This document shows positions 44,067-54,400 of a stretch of DNA of 64,000 nt, piece after piece. A program made the translations under genes and the position numbers. Source of the DNA: Chitinophaga cymbidii (lineage in GTDB: Bacteria > Bacteroidota > Bacteroidia > Chitinophagales > Chitinophagaceae); NCBI RefSeq assembly GCF_007992715.1, contig NZ_BKAU01000002.1, positions 62,001 to 126,000 of the forward strand, given 5' to 3'. The notes under the pieces were generated by a model, which saw only the letters and a list, made by a program, of their open reading frames with translations, searched no databases and had not been told where the DNA came from. How positions within the stretch are numbered: position 1 is the first letter of the stretch; each line of letters opens with the position of its first letter.

Positions 44067-47000
44067 ATGCTAAAAATTGCTATTTGTGGATGGTCGGCTC
44101 GTGGGAGCAACCGCCGCACAACCAAAATCCCTTTAGCGTTGACTTCGCACAAAGCGAGCCGTCATCGGCCTAAAACCGGAAAACTTTTACTGGCGATGAA
44201 ATTATTTTCCATTCTTCTATTGGCAGGCAGCCTCCATGTAGCTGCCCGTTCAGATGCGCAGAACGTAAGTATTGCTGTCAGGAACGCGCCGCTTAAAAAG
44301 GTGTTTGCATCTATCCAGGACCAGACAGGATTTTCTTTTCTGTACACTGCTGAAACGTTGATGCATGCGCAGCCGGTTTCCGTAGACTTTAAAGATCAGC
44401 CGCTGCTGGATGTGCTGGACAAGCTATTGAAGCCGCAGCAGCTGGTGTATGTTATTAAAAGCAGGACCATTCATGTTACGCGGGCCTTTGCTCCGCCGGC
44501 TGACCGCCAGGAGCATGCGCCCGTTCAGGTAAAAGTTGTTGATGAAAACGGCAAACCCCTTGCCGGCGCCTCTGTTTCGGTCAGGAACGCAAAGAATGCA
44601 GGCGTAACGGGCAACGATGGCGTTTTAAACGCAGACATCAATGAAGGCGATGTTATAACAGTTTCTTTTATCGGCTTCCGGTCTAAAAACGTTAAAGTAG
44701 TTGCCGCCATGCTTTCCGGCGGAACGCTCACGATTGTTTTATCCAAAGCCTCGGCTGAATTGAACGAAGTGGTGATCAACAAAGGGTACTACTCCGAGAA
44801 GCAAAGATTAAGCACAGGCAATGTATCCAGGATCACTTCGGAAGAGATCGCGCGGCAACCGGTAAGCAATGTACTGGCTACTTTGGCCGGCAGGGTGCCC
44901 GGCATGCTGGTGACGCAGGGCACCGGGCTTCCGGGAGGCAGTTTTAAAGTGGAAGTAAGAGGCCGTACCGCCATCGACCGCTCCCTCACCGATGATCAGC
45001 CTTTATTTATCATCGATGGTATTCCCGTGGCGGCCAATAACTCCTACCTCGGCATCCTGCCTTCCGGGCTGGGTGACCCAGCGGGTCTTTTCAGCGCCCC
45101 CGGTGGCGTGAGTCCTTTCGCAGGACTGAACACCTCAGACATTGAAAGCATCGAAGTGCTGAAAGACGCTGATGCCACCGCCATCTATGGATCAAGAGGG
45201 GCCAATGGGGTCGTGCTGATCACTACAAAAAGGGGAAAGGTGGGCAAGACCAGCATAAGCGTCAATGCCTATACCGGTTTTTCCGAAGTCGTTAAACCGA
45301 TCAGGACGTTGAATACGGAGCAGTACACAGCGCTTCGCCGCACAGCATTCCTGAATGATAACGTAACGCCCACGCTGCAGAATGCCTTCGATATTCTTGC
45401 GTGGGATACAACGCGGTATACGGACTTCAACAAGCTGCTGGGCAGGAACCAGGCGCACACCAGCGACGTGAATGTTACCCTGTCCGGCGGTTCGGGAAAT
45501 ACCTCCTACACTGTAAGTGGCGCCTATCACCGGGAAACCACCGTGCTTCCCGGCTCGCTGGGCCTGAAACGCGGCAGCATGCACTTCAGCCTGAATCACG
45601 GGTCATCCGACAAAAAGTTCAACGTTACGCTCACCGGAAGCTACAGCGCAGACGAGAACACGGTGCCCAACTATGACTTTTCCCGGTACTATAACCTTCC
45701 TCCCAACCTCAAGCTCTACGAGGCGGATGGCTCCCTCGCATTTAATGAAGGCGGCATCAACACGCAAGGCCCTCTCAGCAACCCGATGGCTTATTTCAGG
45801 CAGCAATACACCGCCAACACAGGTAACCTGATGGGAAATCTGAGGATCAGTTATGAGCTGCTGCCCGGTTTCCATTTAAGGGTCAATGGCGGGTATAACA
45901 ACATCCTCACCCACGAGGTAAAGCTCAGCCCTGCGTCTTCCACGAACCCGCTGGCAAAGCTGGGCAACTCCTCCAACTTCGGGGAAACGCAGTTCGTGAG
46001 TTACCTCATAGAGCCGCAGGCGGAATACAGCCGGCAACTGGGTAACGGCAGGCTCAACCTGCTGGCAGGAGGCTCTTTTCAATCTACCAACACCGTTGCG
46101 CAACGGACCAACGTATTCGGACAACCATCGGAAGCCTTGCTGGAATCATTGACAGGGGCCACTTCTGTTTCGGGCAGCCGGAGCAACTCGCCTTACCGCT
46201 ATACGGCAGTGTTTGGAAGAGTGAATTATAACCTGGATGACCGGTACCTGCTCAATCTCACCGCCCGCCGCGACGGTTCCAGCCGCTTCGGGTCCAATAA
46301 GCAGTTCGCCAATTTCGGTTCCGCCGGCGCCGCCTGGATCTTTTCCAATGAATCCTTTATGCAGCCCGTTAGTTTCCTCAGCTTCGGCAAATTAAGAGGC
46401 AGCTTTGGTGTGACAGGGAACGACAAGATTTCGAATTACCAGTTCCTGGATACCTGGAAACCCGCATCGTTCAATTACTCCACTTATTCTTCCATCGCTC
46501 CGGTGAAACTGTTCAATCCGGATTACCGCTGGGAAAAAACGGTGAAAAAGGAAGTGGCGCTGGAGATGGGTTTCTTCAGGGACAGGCTGCAGGCTTCGGT
46601 CGTGTATTTTCATAACAGCAGCTCCAACCAGCTGGTACAATACAAGCTGCCGCAGATCACCGGCTTTTCCAGCATTGTGGCCAATTTGCCGGCAAAAGTG
46701 GTCAATAAAGGCTGGGAGCTGCAGCTGACGAGCAGGAACATGCAGAAGAAGGATTTCAAATGGATCACCAGCTTCAACATCACCATTCCCAAAAATTTGC
46801 TGGATGAATTTCCTACCCTCGCCAACTCTTCTTACCGGAACACCTACGTGCTGGGCAAGCCGCTCAACATCATCTACAACTATCAGTACACAGGAATAGA
46901 TCAGCAGACCGGCGTATTTACGTATACCGATGTTAATAAAGATGGATTGTTGAATGAAGCGGACTATCTGTATGCCGGCCATACCGATCCCGTATTGTAC

Positions 47001-47474
47001 GGCGGGATGAACAATTCCATTACCTACAGGAATTTTCAGCTCGATGCATTTTTCTCTTTCCGGAAACAGACCGGCAAGAGTTACGCAGCCAGCGCCGGCT
47101 ACAGTCCGCCCGGCCACCAGGCCAACATACCCGTGGAGATGAATGATTTCTGGCAGAAGCCCGGCGATGCCGCAAAATTTCAGCGGCTTACGCAAAGCTA
47201 TTCTTCAGCGGCCTACCAGGCGTGGATAAACTACATCACGTCAAGCGGCATATATACGGATGCATCCTACATCCGCCTTGCCAACGCTTCCCTGTCCTAC
47301 ACGCTTCCCACTGCATGGGCGGCTAAAGCACGCATGAGCATGGCCCGGGTGTATGTGCAGGGGCAAAACCTCTTCACCATCACGGCGTATAAGGTAGGCG
47401 ATCCTGAAATGCAGGACCTGAGTATTACACCGCCGCTGCGCACCGTTGCATGCGGTATTCAATTGAACTTTTAA
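44067..47474 (+). CDS. SusC/RagA-family TonB-linked outer-membrane transporter with STN domain, locus 1
   Basis: Outer-membrane importer of 1135 residues. Signal region LLLAMKLFSILLLAGSLHVAA (about 41-60) after a basic N-terminal extension, which is common in this family; an alternative ATG at 44196 starts right at the signal. Then the STN signalling domain (about 68-140), a carboxypeptidase-like domain (about 152-230), a plug (about 240-375, with DADATAIYGSRGANGVVLITTKRG in two parts) and the barrel to the C-terminus. The STN domain implies cell-surface signalling to FecR. It forms a complex with SusD encoded 13 bp downstream. The ligand is unknown. Confidence 0.95.
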   Translation: MLKIAICGWSARGSNRRTTKIPLALTSHKASRHRPKTGKLLLAMKLFSILLLAGSLHVAARSDAQNVSIAVRNAPLKKVFASIQDQTGFSFLYTAETLMHAQPVSVDFKDQPLLDVLDKLLKPQQLVYVIKSRTIHVTRAFAPPADRQEHAPVQVKVVDENGKPLAGASVSVRNAKNAGVTGNDGVLNADINEGDVITVSFIGFRSKNVKVVAAMLSGGTLTIVLSKASAELNEVVINKGYYSEKQRLSTGNVSRITSEEIARQPVSNVLATLAGRVPGMLVTQGTGLPGGSFKVEVRGRTAIDRSLTDDQPLFIIDGIPVAANNSYLGILPSGLGDPAGLFSAPGGVSPFAGLNTSDIESIEVLKDADATAIYGSRGANGVVLITTKRGKVGKTSISVNAYTGFSEVVKPIRTLNTEQYTALRRTAFLNDNVTPTLQNAFDILAWDTTRYTDFNKLLGRNQAHTSDVNVTLSGGSGNTSYTVSGAYHRETTVLPGSLGLKRGSMHFSLNHGSSDKKFNVTLTGSYSADENTVPNYDFSRYYNLPPNLKLYEADGSLAFNEGGINTQGPLSNPMAYFRQQYTANTGNLMGNLRISYELLPGFHLRVNGGYNNILTHEVKLSPASSTNPLAKLGNSSNFGETQFVSYLIEPQAEYSRQLGNGRLNLLAGGSFQSTNTVAQRTNVFGQPSEALLESLTGATSVSGSRSNSPYRYTAVFGRVNYNLDDRYLLNLTARRDGSSRFGSNKQFANFGSAGAAWIFSNESFMQPVSFLSFGKLRGSFGVTGNDKISNYQFLDTWKPASFNYSTYSSIAPVKLFNPDYRWEKTVKKEVALEMGFFRDRLQASVVYFHNSSSNQLVQYKLPQITGFSSIVANLPAKVVNKGWELQLTSRNMQKKDFKWITSFNITIPKNLLDEFPTLANSSYRNTYVLGKPLNIIYNYQYTGIDQQTGVFTYTDVNKDGLLNEADYLYAGHTDPVLYGGMNNSITYRNFQLDAFFSFRKQTGKSYAASAGYSPPGHQANIPVEMNDFWQKPGDAAKFQRLTQSYSSAAYQAWINYITSSGIYTDASYIRLANASLSYTLPTAWAAKARMSMARVYVQGQNLFTITAYKVGDPEMQDLSITPPLRTVACGIQLNF

Positions 47475-47487
47475 AATTCAGCGCAAG

Positions 47488-48918
47488 ATGAAATTTTTTT
47501 CCACTATCAATAGAAGCGTTTGCATCTGCGGCACCCTGATAGCAGCGTTGCTGGGCGGTTGTTCAAAGAACATTGATATACCCCTGCCGATAGACCAGTT
47601 GACGACCGGCGTGGTCTTTTCCGACTCGGCCACCGCAGTGTCAGCCGTTGCCGGCGTATACAGCGCGGCTGTCAAAGCCAATGCGCTGAACATGAGCTTT
47701 CTGAACGGACTGGTAACGGTATTGCCGGGGCTGAGCGCGGACGAGCTGGTTACCTCTTCGACCTCCGCCAGCTACGACCAGTTTGCCGTGAACGACATCG
47801 ATCCGAAAAATAACGCACTGAACGACAACAACTGGAATGATGCATATACGATGGTCTTCCAATGCAATCTCATCATTGAAAATCTTGACAAGACCACCGC
47901 ATTGAGCCAGTCGCTGAGAAACCAGCTGGGCGGGGAAATGCGGTTTATAAGAGCGCTCCTCTATTTTTACCTGACCAATGAATATGGCAGGGCTCCTTTG
48001 GCCATCTCTACGGATTATAATCAGAATGCCGCGCTATCCAATACGGACACTGCCATCATTTATAACCAGATCGTGCAGGACCTTAAAGAAGCGCAGTCCA
48101 TGCTGGTGACCGCTTATCCCGGGCCAGGCGCCGAAAAGATCCGCGCCAACAAAATGGCGGCCACCGCATTGCTTGCCCGTGTGTACCTCTACCGGAAAGA
48201 TTATGTAAACGCCGCAAAAGAGGCTACTGCGGTCATCGATTCGAAAATGTATGCACTCACGGACCTGCAGCAGACCTTTCTGGCGAATAACAGCGAAGCG
48301 ATCATGCAGCTGGCGCCTGTGATCTCCTTATACCTGGGGCCGGCGGAATCTTACTTCCTGCAGCCTCCGGGCCCGGGTTTGATGCCCGCTTTCCGGATGA
48401 GGCCCGGACTGGTGAATGCTTTTGAGCCCGGCGATCAGCGCAGGACGAACTGGGTGGGCAGCACCATAGTGAATGGCGAAACATACTACTACCTGAATAA
48501 AGCCAAAATCCGGTTCCATCCCTATGGCTCGGTAAAACCTGAATACATCATCCTGCTCCGCCTGGCAGAGCAATACCTGATAAGAGCCGAGGCGTATGCC
48601 CGGGAAAATAACCTGGCGGATGCTATTGCTGATGTGGATGAAATACGGGGCCGCGCGGGTCTGCCGCTCATTGCGGAGACTAATCCCGACATTTCCCAGC
48701 CGGACCTTATCGCCGCGATCATGCATGAAAACCGCATCGAGTTCTTCCTGGAAGGAGGACACCGCTGGTTCGATCTGAAACGTACCGGTATGGCCGCACA
48801 GGTGCTGGCGCCGCTCAAAGGGGCTTCCTGGCAGCTGACAGACGTAGTCTATCCTTTCCCCAACAATGAAACTTTAAACGCTCCTAATCTTACGCAAAAC
48901 GATGGATATGTTAAATAA
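47488..48918 (+). CDS. SusD/RagB-family nutrient-binding lipoprotein, locus 1
   Basis: Surface lipoprotein that caps the SusC barrel and binds the nutrient. 476 residues: lipobox ALLGGC with Cys25, SusD-like N-terminal TPR part (RNQLGGEMRFIRALLYFYLTNEYGRAPL, about 145-175), and a C-terminal RagB part ending with HENRIEFFLEGGHRWFDLKR and the VYPFPNNETLNAPNLTQN motif typical of the family. The next gene starts inside its last codons, so it is coupled to the TlpA-like protein. Confidence 0.95.
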   Translation: MKFFSTINRSVCICGTLIAALLGGCSKNIDIPLPIDQLTTGVVFSDSATAVSAVAGVYSAAVKANALNMSFLNGLVTVLPGLSADELVTSSTSASYDQFAVNDIDPKNNALNDNNWNDAYTMVFQCNLIIENLDKTTALSQSLRNQLGGEMRFIRALLYFYLTNEYGRAPLAISTDYNQNAALSNTDTAIIYNQIVQDLKEAQSMLVTAYPGPGAEKIRANKMAATALLARVYLYRKDYVNAAKEATAVIDSKMYALTDLQQTFLANNSEAIMQLAPVISLYLGPAESYFLQPPGPGLMPAFRMRPGLVNAFEPGDQRRTNWVGSTIVNGETYYYLNKAKIRFHPYGSVKPEYIILLRLAEQYLIRAEAYARENNLADAIADVDEIRGRAGLPLIAETNPDISQPDLIAAIMHENRIEFFLEGGHRWFDLKRTGMAAQVLAPLKGASWQLTDVVYPFPNNETLNAPNLTQNDGYVK

Positions 48919-50038
48919 ACTGATTTTGCTGGCAGCTTGCCAGATGATGAACACTTTTGTATGGGCACAGCACAAGCCCGTTGCCCAAACATTCACGGTG
49001 AAGGGAAAGGTACCCCCGGCATATGTTCAGGATACGCTTACGCTATGGTACATTGATGAAAACGGGAAGCACGGGGATACGCTAACCCTCGCCAGCGGCA
49101 GCTTTTCGCTGGAAGGTAAAATCACCCGGCCCACAATGGCCTTTCTTTCCCTGGTCCGTCATAAAAAGCCAGCGAAGCCGGACGATGGCCTGATCTTCTA
49201 TATCGAACCCGGCAGCCCGGTTGAAATAACGGGGCATCCTGACTGGAAAGCATTCAGCATTAAAGGCGGCCCCGTTCAGGACGACTGGATGGCGTTCACA
49301 AAATTGCAGGACCATCTGCTGAAAGGCTATCCCGATTATCGTTCCATAGACGTGTCAACTGACGAGGGGAGGGCGATGGCGGAAAAATGGAAGGAGCAGT
49401 ATAAAAAAGCCCAGAACGCATTCATCGTTGCACATCCGTCTTCCTTTATCAGCTGGGAGCAGATGAAGAGCCGTACAACGGTCATTGACGATAACCCCTA
49501 TGTGCTGGAAGCACTGCTGAACGTGCTGGATTCATCCTTCCATACGGAACCGCGGTACGAAGGAGCCGTACAGCGGATCAATGCTGTAAAGAATATCGTG
49601 ATCGGGAAACCCGCTCCTGATTTTGTAAGCTATGATACGCTAGGCAACAAACATACACTGGCGGATTTCAGGGGGAAATATGTGCTGCTTGACTTCTGGG
49701 CGAGCTGGTGTGGCTTTTGCAGGTACCAGCTGCCTGAATTAACGCGGGTGTATGAAAAATATAAACACAACAACTTTATAGTAGTAGGAGTGTCTTATGA
49801 TGATAGCAAAGAACGATGGCTGAAAGCGATCCGGGAGGATAAAACGCCGTTTATCCAGATCGGCGAGCTTAAAAAGATCTCGGAATCTCCCTCCGCAAAA
49901 GCATATGGCATCACGGCGATACCGCAGAATATCATGCTTGATCCTGAAGGGAACATTGTTGCCAGGAATATCGGGATGCTTGATTTTGACAGAAAGATCG
50001 GGGAAATATTAAGTGGAAAGATGACGGTGGCCAAATAG
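48902..50038 (+). CDS. TlpA-like thioredoxin-fold protein with DUF4369-type N-domain, locus 1
   Basis: Exported thiol-disulfide oxidoreductase-like protein of 378 residues: signal peptide ending FVWAQ (about residue 22), a beta-rich DUF4369-like N-domain (about 28-130), a helical linker, and a TlpA/redoxin domain (about 235-375) with the redox motif WASWCGFC near residue 269 and the cis-Pro segment ITAIPQNIMLD. Both cysteines are present, so redox activity is plausible. It overlaps the SusD gene by 17 bp (or 11 bp from the second ATG at 48908) and ends locus 1 before the terminator. Confidence 0.9.
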   Translation: MDMLNKLILLAACQMMNTFVWAQHKPVAQTFTVKGKVPPAYVQDTLTLWYIDENGKHGDTLTLASGSFSLEGKITRPTMAFLSLVRHKKPAKPDDGLIFYIEPGSPVEITGHPDWKAFSIKGGPVQDDWMAFTKLQDHLLKGYPDYRSIDVSTDEGRAMAEKWKEQYKKAQNAFIVAHPSSFISWEQMKSRTTVIDDNPYVLEALLNVLDSSFHTEPRYEGAVQRINAVKNIVIGKPAPDFVSYDTLGNKHTLADFRGKYVLLDFWASWCGFCRYQLPELTRVYEKYKHNNFIVVGVSYDDSKERWLKAIREDKTPFIQIGELKKISESPSAKAYGITAIPQNIMLDPEGNIVARNIGMLDFDRKIGEILSGKMTVAK

Positions 50039-50063
50039 ATCATGTAAACTATTGGTGAGTGGA

Positions 50064-50092
50064 TGTCCCGGTTAACCGGGACATTTTTTTTT
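50064..50092 (+). terminator. Palindromic terminator ending locus 1
   Basis: A perfect 20-nt palindrome (arms TGTCCCGGTT/AACCGGGACA, 50064-50083) followed by nine T residues. It lies 25 bp after the TlpA stop and separates the two SusCD loci. Confidence 0.9.
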
Positions 50093-50142
50093 CACCACCC
50101 CGTCCCCTTCCTTTTTCGAGATTCGTCTTATATACGACAGAT

Positions 50143-51297
50143 ATGATCAATCAATCAACCATACTCGCCAAATACGCCCGCAACGAGGTGACCGCCGAAG
50201 AGCATGCCGCCTTTCAGGAATGGCTGAAAACGCTTCCCGCAGCGGAAGTAGAAGCCCTGATGGATGAATACGGCGAAATGATCGCCCGTATGGATTCCCC
50301 GCAGGCGCCCGCCAGTCCGGCATTACTGGCCGCCATTCACCGGGAAATAGACAGGCAGGAAGCCGGCCCCCCCGTTAAGCGGATGCCCGTCCGTAAATGG
50401 AGCTGGGCGGCGGCAGTTGCCATACTGCTGGCAGGAGCGGCATTTCTCTGGAAAACGTATCAGCCCGAAACCGTCCAAGCGCCGGTCGTTGTTCAGTCAA
50501 CAGACATCGCGCCCGGTACGAACGGCGCGATCCTTACTTTGTCCGACGGTTCCCGGGTGGCGTTGGACAGTGTGCGTAACGGCACGGTTACTTTACAGGG
50601 AGGCAAAGTATCCGGCAACAGGCTTGTGTATGAAAACAACGGGAAAGAACCCGTATATAATACCATGAGCACGCCCAACGCGCGGCAGTTTCAGCTGGAA
50701 TTGCCGGATGGCACGCGGGTATGGCTGAACGCGGCCAGTTCCATCCGTTACCCCACCGCTTTTCCCGGAACGGTGCGCGAGGTGGACGTAACAGGGGAAG
50801 CCTATTTTGAAGTAGCGCATGATGCCGGCAGGCCCTTTCGGATAAACGTGAACAACAAAGCGGAAGTAGAAGTGTTGGGAACGAACTTTAATGTGAACGC
50901 TTATGATAATGAATCAACGATCAACACCACGCTGCTGGAGGGATCGGTCCGTGTGTTGCAACGCGGGCACGGCGTGGTGATAAAGCCGGGCCAGCAGGCG
51001 CAGATCGCCAACAGCACGCAGCCCGAAACAATAAAAGTAATAGCGGCGGCCAACATAGAGAAAGCCATTGCCTGGAAAGACGGCCTGTTCAACTTCAACG
51101 GCGTGAAGCTGGATGAGGCGATGCGGCAGCTGGAACGCTGGTACGACATCCGGGTGATGTACGAAAAGAATGTGCCGGATATTGAGCTGGCAGGGAAAAT
51201 GACCAGGGGCGTAAGCCTGCAGGGACTCCTGGTGGTGCTGAAAGAACTGGGGGTGCATTGTACACTCGAAGGCAGAACACTGACAATACGAGAATAA
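50143..51297 (+). CDS. FecR-family anti-sigma factor, locus 2
   Basis: A 384-residue FecR from the ATG at 50143; an upstream in-frame ATG (50059) would read through the terminator. Cytoplasmic part (1-85, MINQSTILAKYARNEVTAEEH in the first residues), one membrane helix (WSWAAAVAILLAGAAFLW, about 87-104), periplasmic FecR domain (LPDGTRVWLNAASSIRYP, AYFEVAHDAGRPF) and a C-terminal DUF4974 domain (about 310-384). It resembles the locus-1 FecR in plan. No sigma gene is adjacent; one of the tandem sigma factors 7.5 kb upstream is the nearest candidate partner. Confidence 0.92.
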   Translation: MINQSTILAKYARNEVTAEEHAAFQEWLKTLPAAEVEALMDEYGEMIARMDSPQAPASPALLAAIHREIDRQEAGPPVKRMPVRKWSWAAAVAILLAGAAFLWKTYQPETVQAPVVVQSTDIAPGTNGAILTLSDGSRVALDSVRNGTVTLQGGKVSGNRLVYENNGKEPVYNTMSTPNARQFQLELPDGTRVWLNAASSIRYPTAFPGTVREVDVTGEAYFEVAHDAGRPFRINVNNKAEVEVLGTNFNVNAYDNESTINTTLLEGSVRVLQRGHGVVIKPGQQAQIANSTQPETIKVIAAANIEKAIAWKDGLFNFNGVKLDEAMRQLERWYDIRVMYEKNVPDIELAGKMTRGVSLQGLLVVLKELGVHCTLEGRTLTIRE

Positions 51298-51316
51298 ACC
51301 AACCGACATATAAAAA

Positions 51317-51340
51317 CCGTCACGGCAGCCACCGTGACGG
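51317..51340 (+). promoter_or_regulatory. Hairpin between FecR and SusC, locus 2
   Basis: A perfect 9-bp stem CCGTCACGG/CCGTGACGG with a 6-nt loop lies 19 bp after the FecR stop, without a T tract. Like locus 1, it follows an ACCAACC element directly after the FecR stop. Confidence 0.55.
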
Positions 51341-51406
51341 CTATAAAATTCAGTTGATTCAAAACGGTTTCCAGACCAATTTTTAACAACCAAATCGTTG
51401 CAATTT

Positions 51407-54400
51407 ATGCAAAAAAACTATTTGTTCCGTGTAATACGGAGCTGCAGTCCGCCTATCCTCCATGGAGGCGGCAGGCTTATCAACCAAATCTGGAGGGTCA
51501 TGAGATTAACAGTTATTTTACTTACAGCGGCTTTTATGTCCGTCCATGCAACCGGGGTAGCGCAGCATCTTACCATCTCCGGCAACAAGCTCACCCTGCA
51601 AAAAGTTTTTAACGCTATCGAGAATCAAACGGGTTATGTTGTGCTTGCCAACAAAGGATTATTCTCCGGGGACAAGACCTTTTCCCTGTCCGTCAGCAAC
51701 ATGCCGTTGAAAGATTTCCTGGATCAGCTATCGAAAGAGCAGTCCCTGAAATACATCATACAGGATAAAACGATCGTGATGTCGCGCAAACCAGCTCCGG
51801 CTTTCAACGTCACAACGATCATTGCGGAAATACCGGTAGAGTTCTCGTTTTCAGGACAGCTGCTGGATGGCACCGACAATCAACCCATTCCCGGCGTCAC
51901 CATCCGGGTGAAGAATACCGGGAAAGGAACCACCTCCGATGCATCCGGGCGTTTCCAGCTTTCGGAACTCGCGGAAGACGCTGTGCTGATCATATCCTCT
52001 ATAGGATACAAAGCTGTGGAGATACCCGTTCAGCAATTGGTGTCGCTCAAAGCGGGCGGGCCGGTGACGGTAGATGGTACGAAGATACTGAAACCGGATG
52101 CGGGCAGTATTATACTATATCTGCCCAGGAACACCAATGAACTGGACGAAAGCGTGATCGTGGCATACGGCACCACCACGCAGCGTTTTAACACCGGCAG
52201 CGTGGCAAGCGTAAAAGCGGAAGACATCGAACGGCAACCCGTCAGTAATGTACTGGAAGCATTGCAGGGAAATGTGCCGGGCCTTTTCATCACCCGTTCC
52301 AACGGCAACCCCGGCAGCCAGATGCATATCTCCATCCGCCAGCAACAATCCATTCCCATGCCTGGCAGCGAAAAGAGCATGCCGTTGTTTGTGATCGACG
52401 GCGTGCCCTTTGTGGAAACGCCCTTTGCCAGCGCGGGCGCTTCCGGGAATATTGATCCGATGAACTCCATCAATCCTACAGATATCGCCAGCGTGTCCAT
52501 ATTGAAAGACGCGGACGCCACCGCCATCTACGGATCAAGAGGTGCTAACGGCGTTATCCTCATCACCACCAAAAAAGGCAACGCCTCCAAACCGCATTTC
52601 GATTTCAATATTTATACCGGCGGCGGAAAGGTAACCCGCTATTTGCCGATGCTGAACCTTTCCGAATACCTGGCCCTGCGCCGGACCGCTTTCGCGAACG
52701 ATAATGTGACGCCTGATTTTTCCAATGCGCCGGACCTCACCGTTTGGGATACCACCAAATCCAGGGACTTCCTGAAAGATTATATCGGCGGCACCTCCAA
52801 CCAGACCGAGGTTACAGGCGCCTTTTCGGGCGGAAGCGAATATCTGCATTACCGCTTTTCGAACACCTTCCGGCGGGAATCCACCGTATTCCCCGGCGAC
52901 TGGGGTTACAAACGCTACTCCTCCCATCTGCGGATAGACAACACCTCCCGCAACGGTAAATTTGCGCTGGGAGTTTCCGCGATGTACACGAAGGAATCCA
53001 ACAACCAGGTGTCCAGCGATCTCACCCGCTACGTGTACATTTTACCGCCCAACTACCCGGTACATAATGAAAACGGCGGACTGAACTGGACGGGCGGATT
53101 CACCAATCCCGAATCTTTTTTACTGCAATCCGCCAGCTTCAAATCAGACAACCTGCTGGCGAATGCCAACCTGCGATACACCATATTACCCGGATTGGAC
53201 GCAAAAATCAGTCTTGGTTACAACAAAATAGCGCAGACGAACGAAACGCGCCTGCCGAAATCATCCCTTGACCCCAGCAGCGGCACAGGAGAATCCGCCG
53301 CTACTTACAGGTCCAATTACATTGAAAGCTATATCGTAGAGCCGCAGCTGACCTACAACAGGCCGCTGGGCAGCGGCAGATTGAGCGTACTGGTGGGCGG
53401 CACCTGGCAGCAATCCAACTTTGTTGAGCCTTATTTTGTAAGAGCTACCGGCTTCTCTAACGACAGGCTGATGAGCTCGTGGACAGCCGCTTCCACCATT
53501 ACCTTTAAAAGCAGCAGCTTCAGGGAATACAAATATGTTTCCGGGTTCGGACGGATCAACTACGTGCTGAAAGACCGTTATCTCTTCAACCTCACCGGCC
53601 GCAGGGACGGGTCTTCCCGTTTCGGTCCCAACCGGCAGTTCGGCAGCTTCGGCTCCGTTGGCGCCGGCTGGATATTCAGCAGCGAGCAATGGGCGGAAGC
53701 AGCGCTTCCCTGGTTGAGCTTTGGCAAGGTCAGGGCCAGTTACGGAACAACCGGGAACGACCAGATACCGGATTATGGATACCTGGCATCCTACGGCAAT
53801 TTCTTTTACCAGTATGGCAGCGCGGGAATTTATCCCTTGCGAAGCGCCAACCCTGACTATGGCTGGGAGGCCAACCGCAAGCTGGACATCGCCCTGGAAA
53901 CAGGTTTCCTGGATGACCAGATATTTCTGTCCGCCTCCTGGTTCTCCAGCCGTACAGACAACCAGCTGGTAACGGCGCCGTTATCTTCCCAGTCAGGCTT
54001 CAGTTCCTTTACCGGTAATTTGCCGGCATTGCTGCAAAGCTCCGGGTGGGAACTGGATGTGAAAACGAAGAATATCAGCCGCAAGCGCTTTTCCTGGAGC
54101 AGCGCCTTCAACATCACCATACCGCGTAACAAGCTCATTTCTTTCCCCGGCCTGGAAAAGACAGCATATGCCTATGTATTTATAGAAGGACAACCGATCA
54201 ATAATTATAACGGTTATCATTATACCGGTCTGAAAGACGGCATCGCCACCGTGGAAGACCTCAATAAGGATGGAAAATTCACACAGGGATTGTTGCAGAC
54301 AGCCAATGGGGATTACCAGATCATATCCGCCAGCATTCCGGATTTTTATGGAGGTTTCAGCAACTCGCTCAAGCTGGGCAGGTTTCAGCTGGATGTGCTG

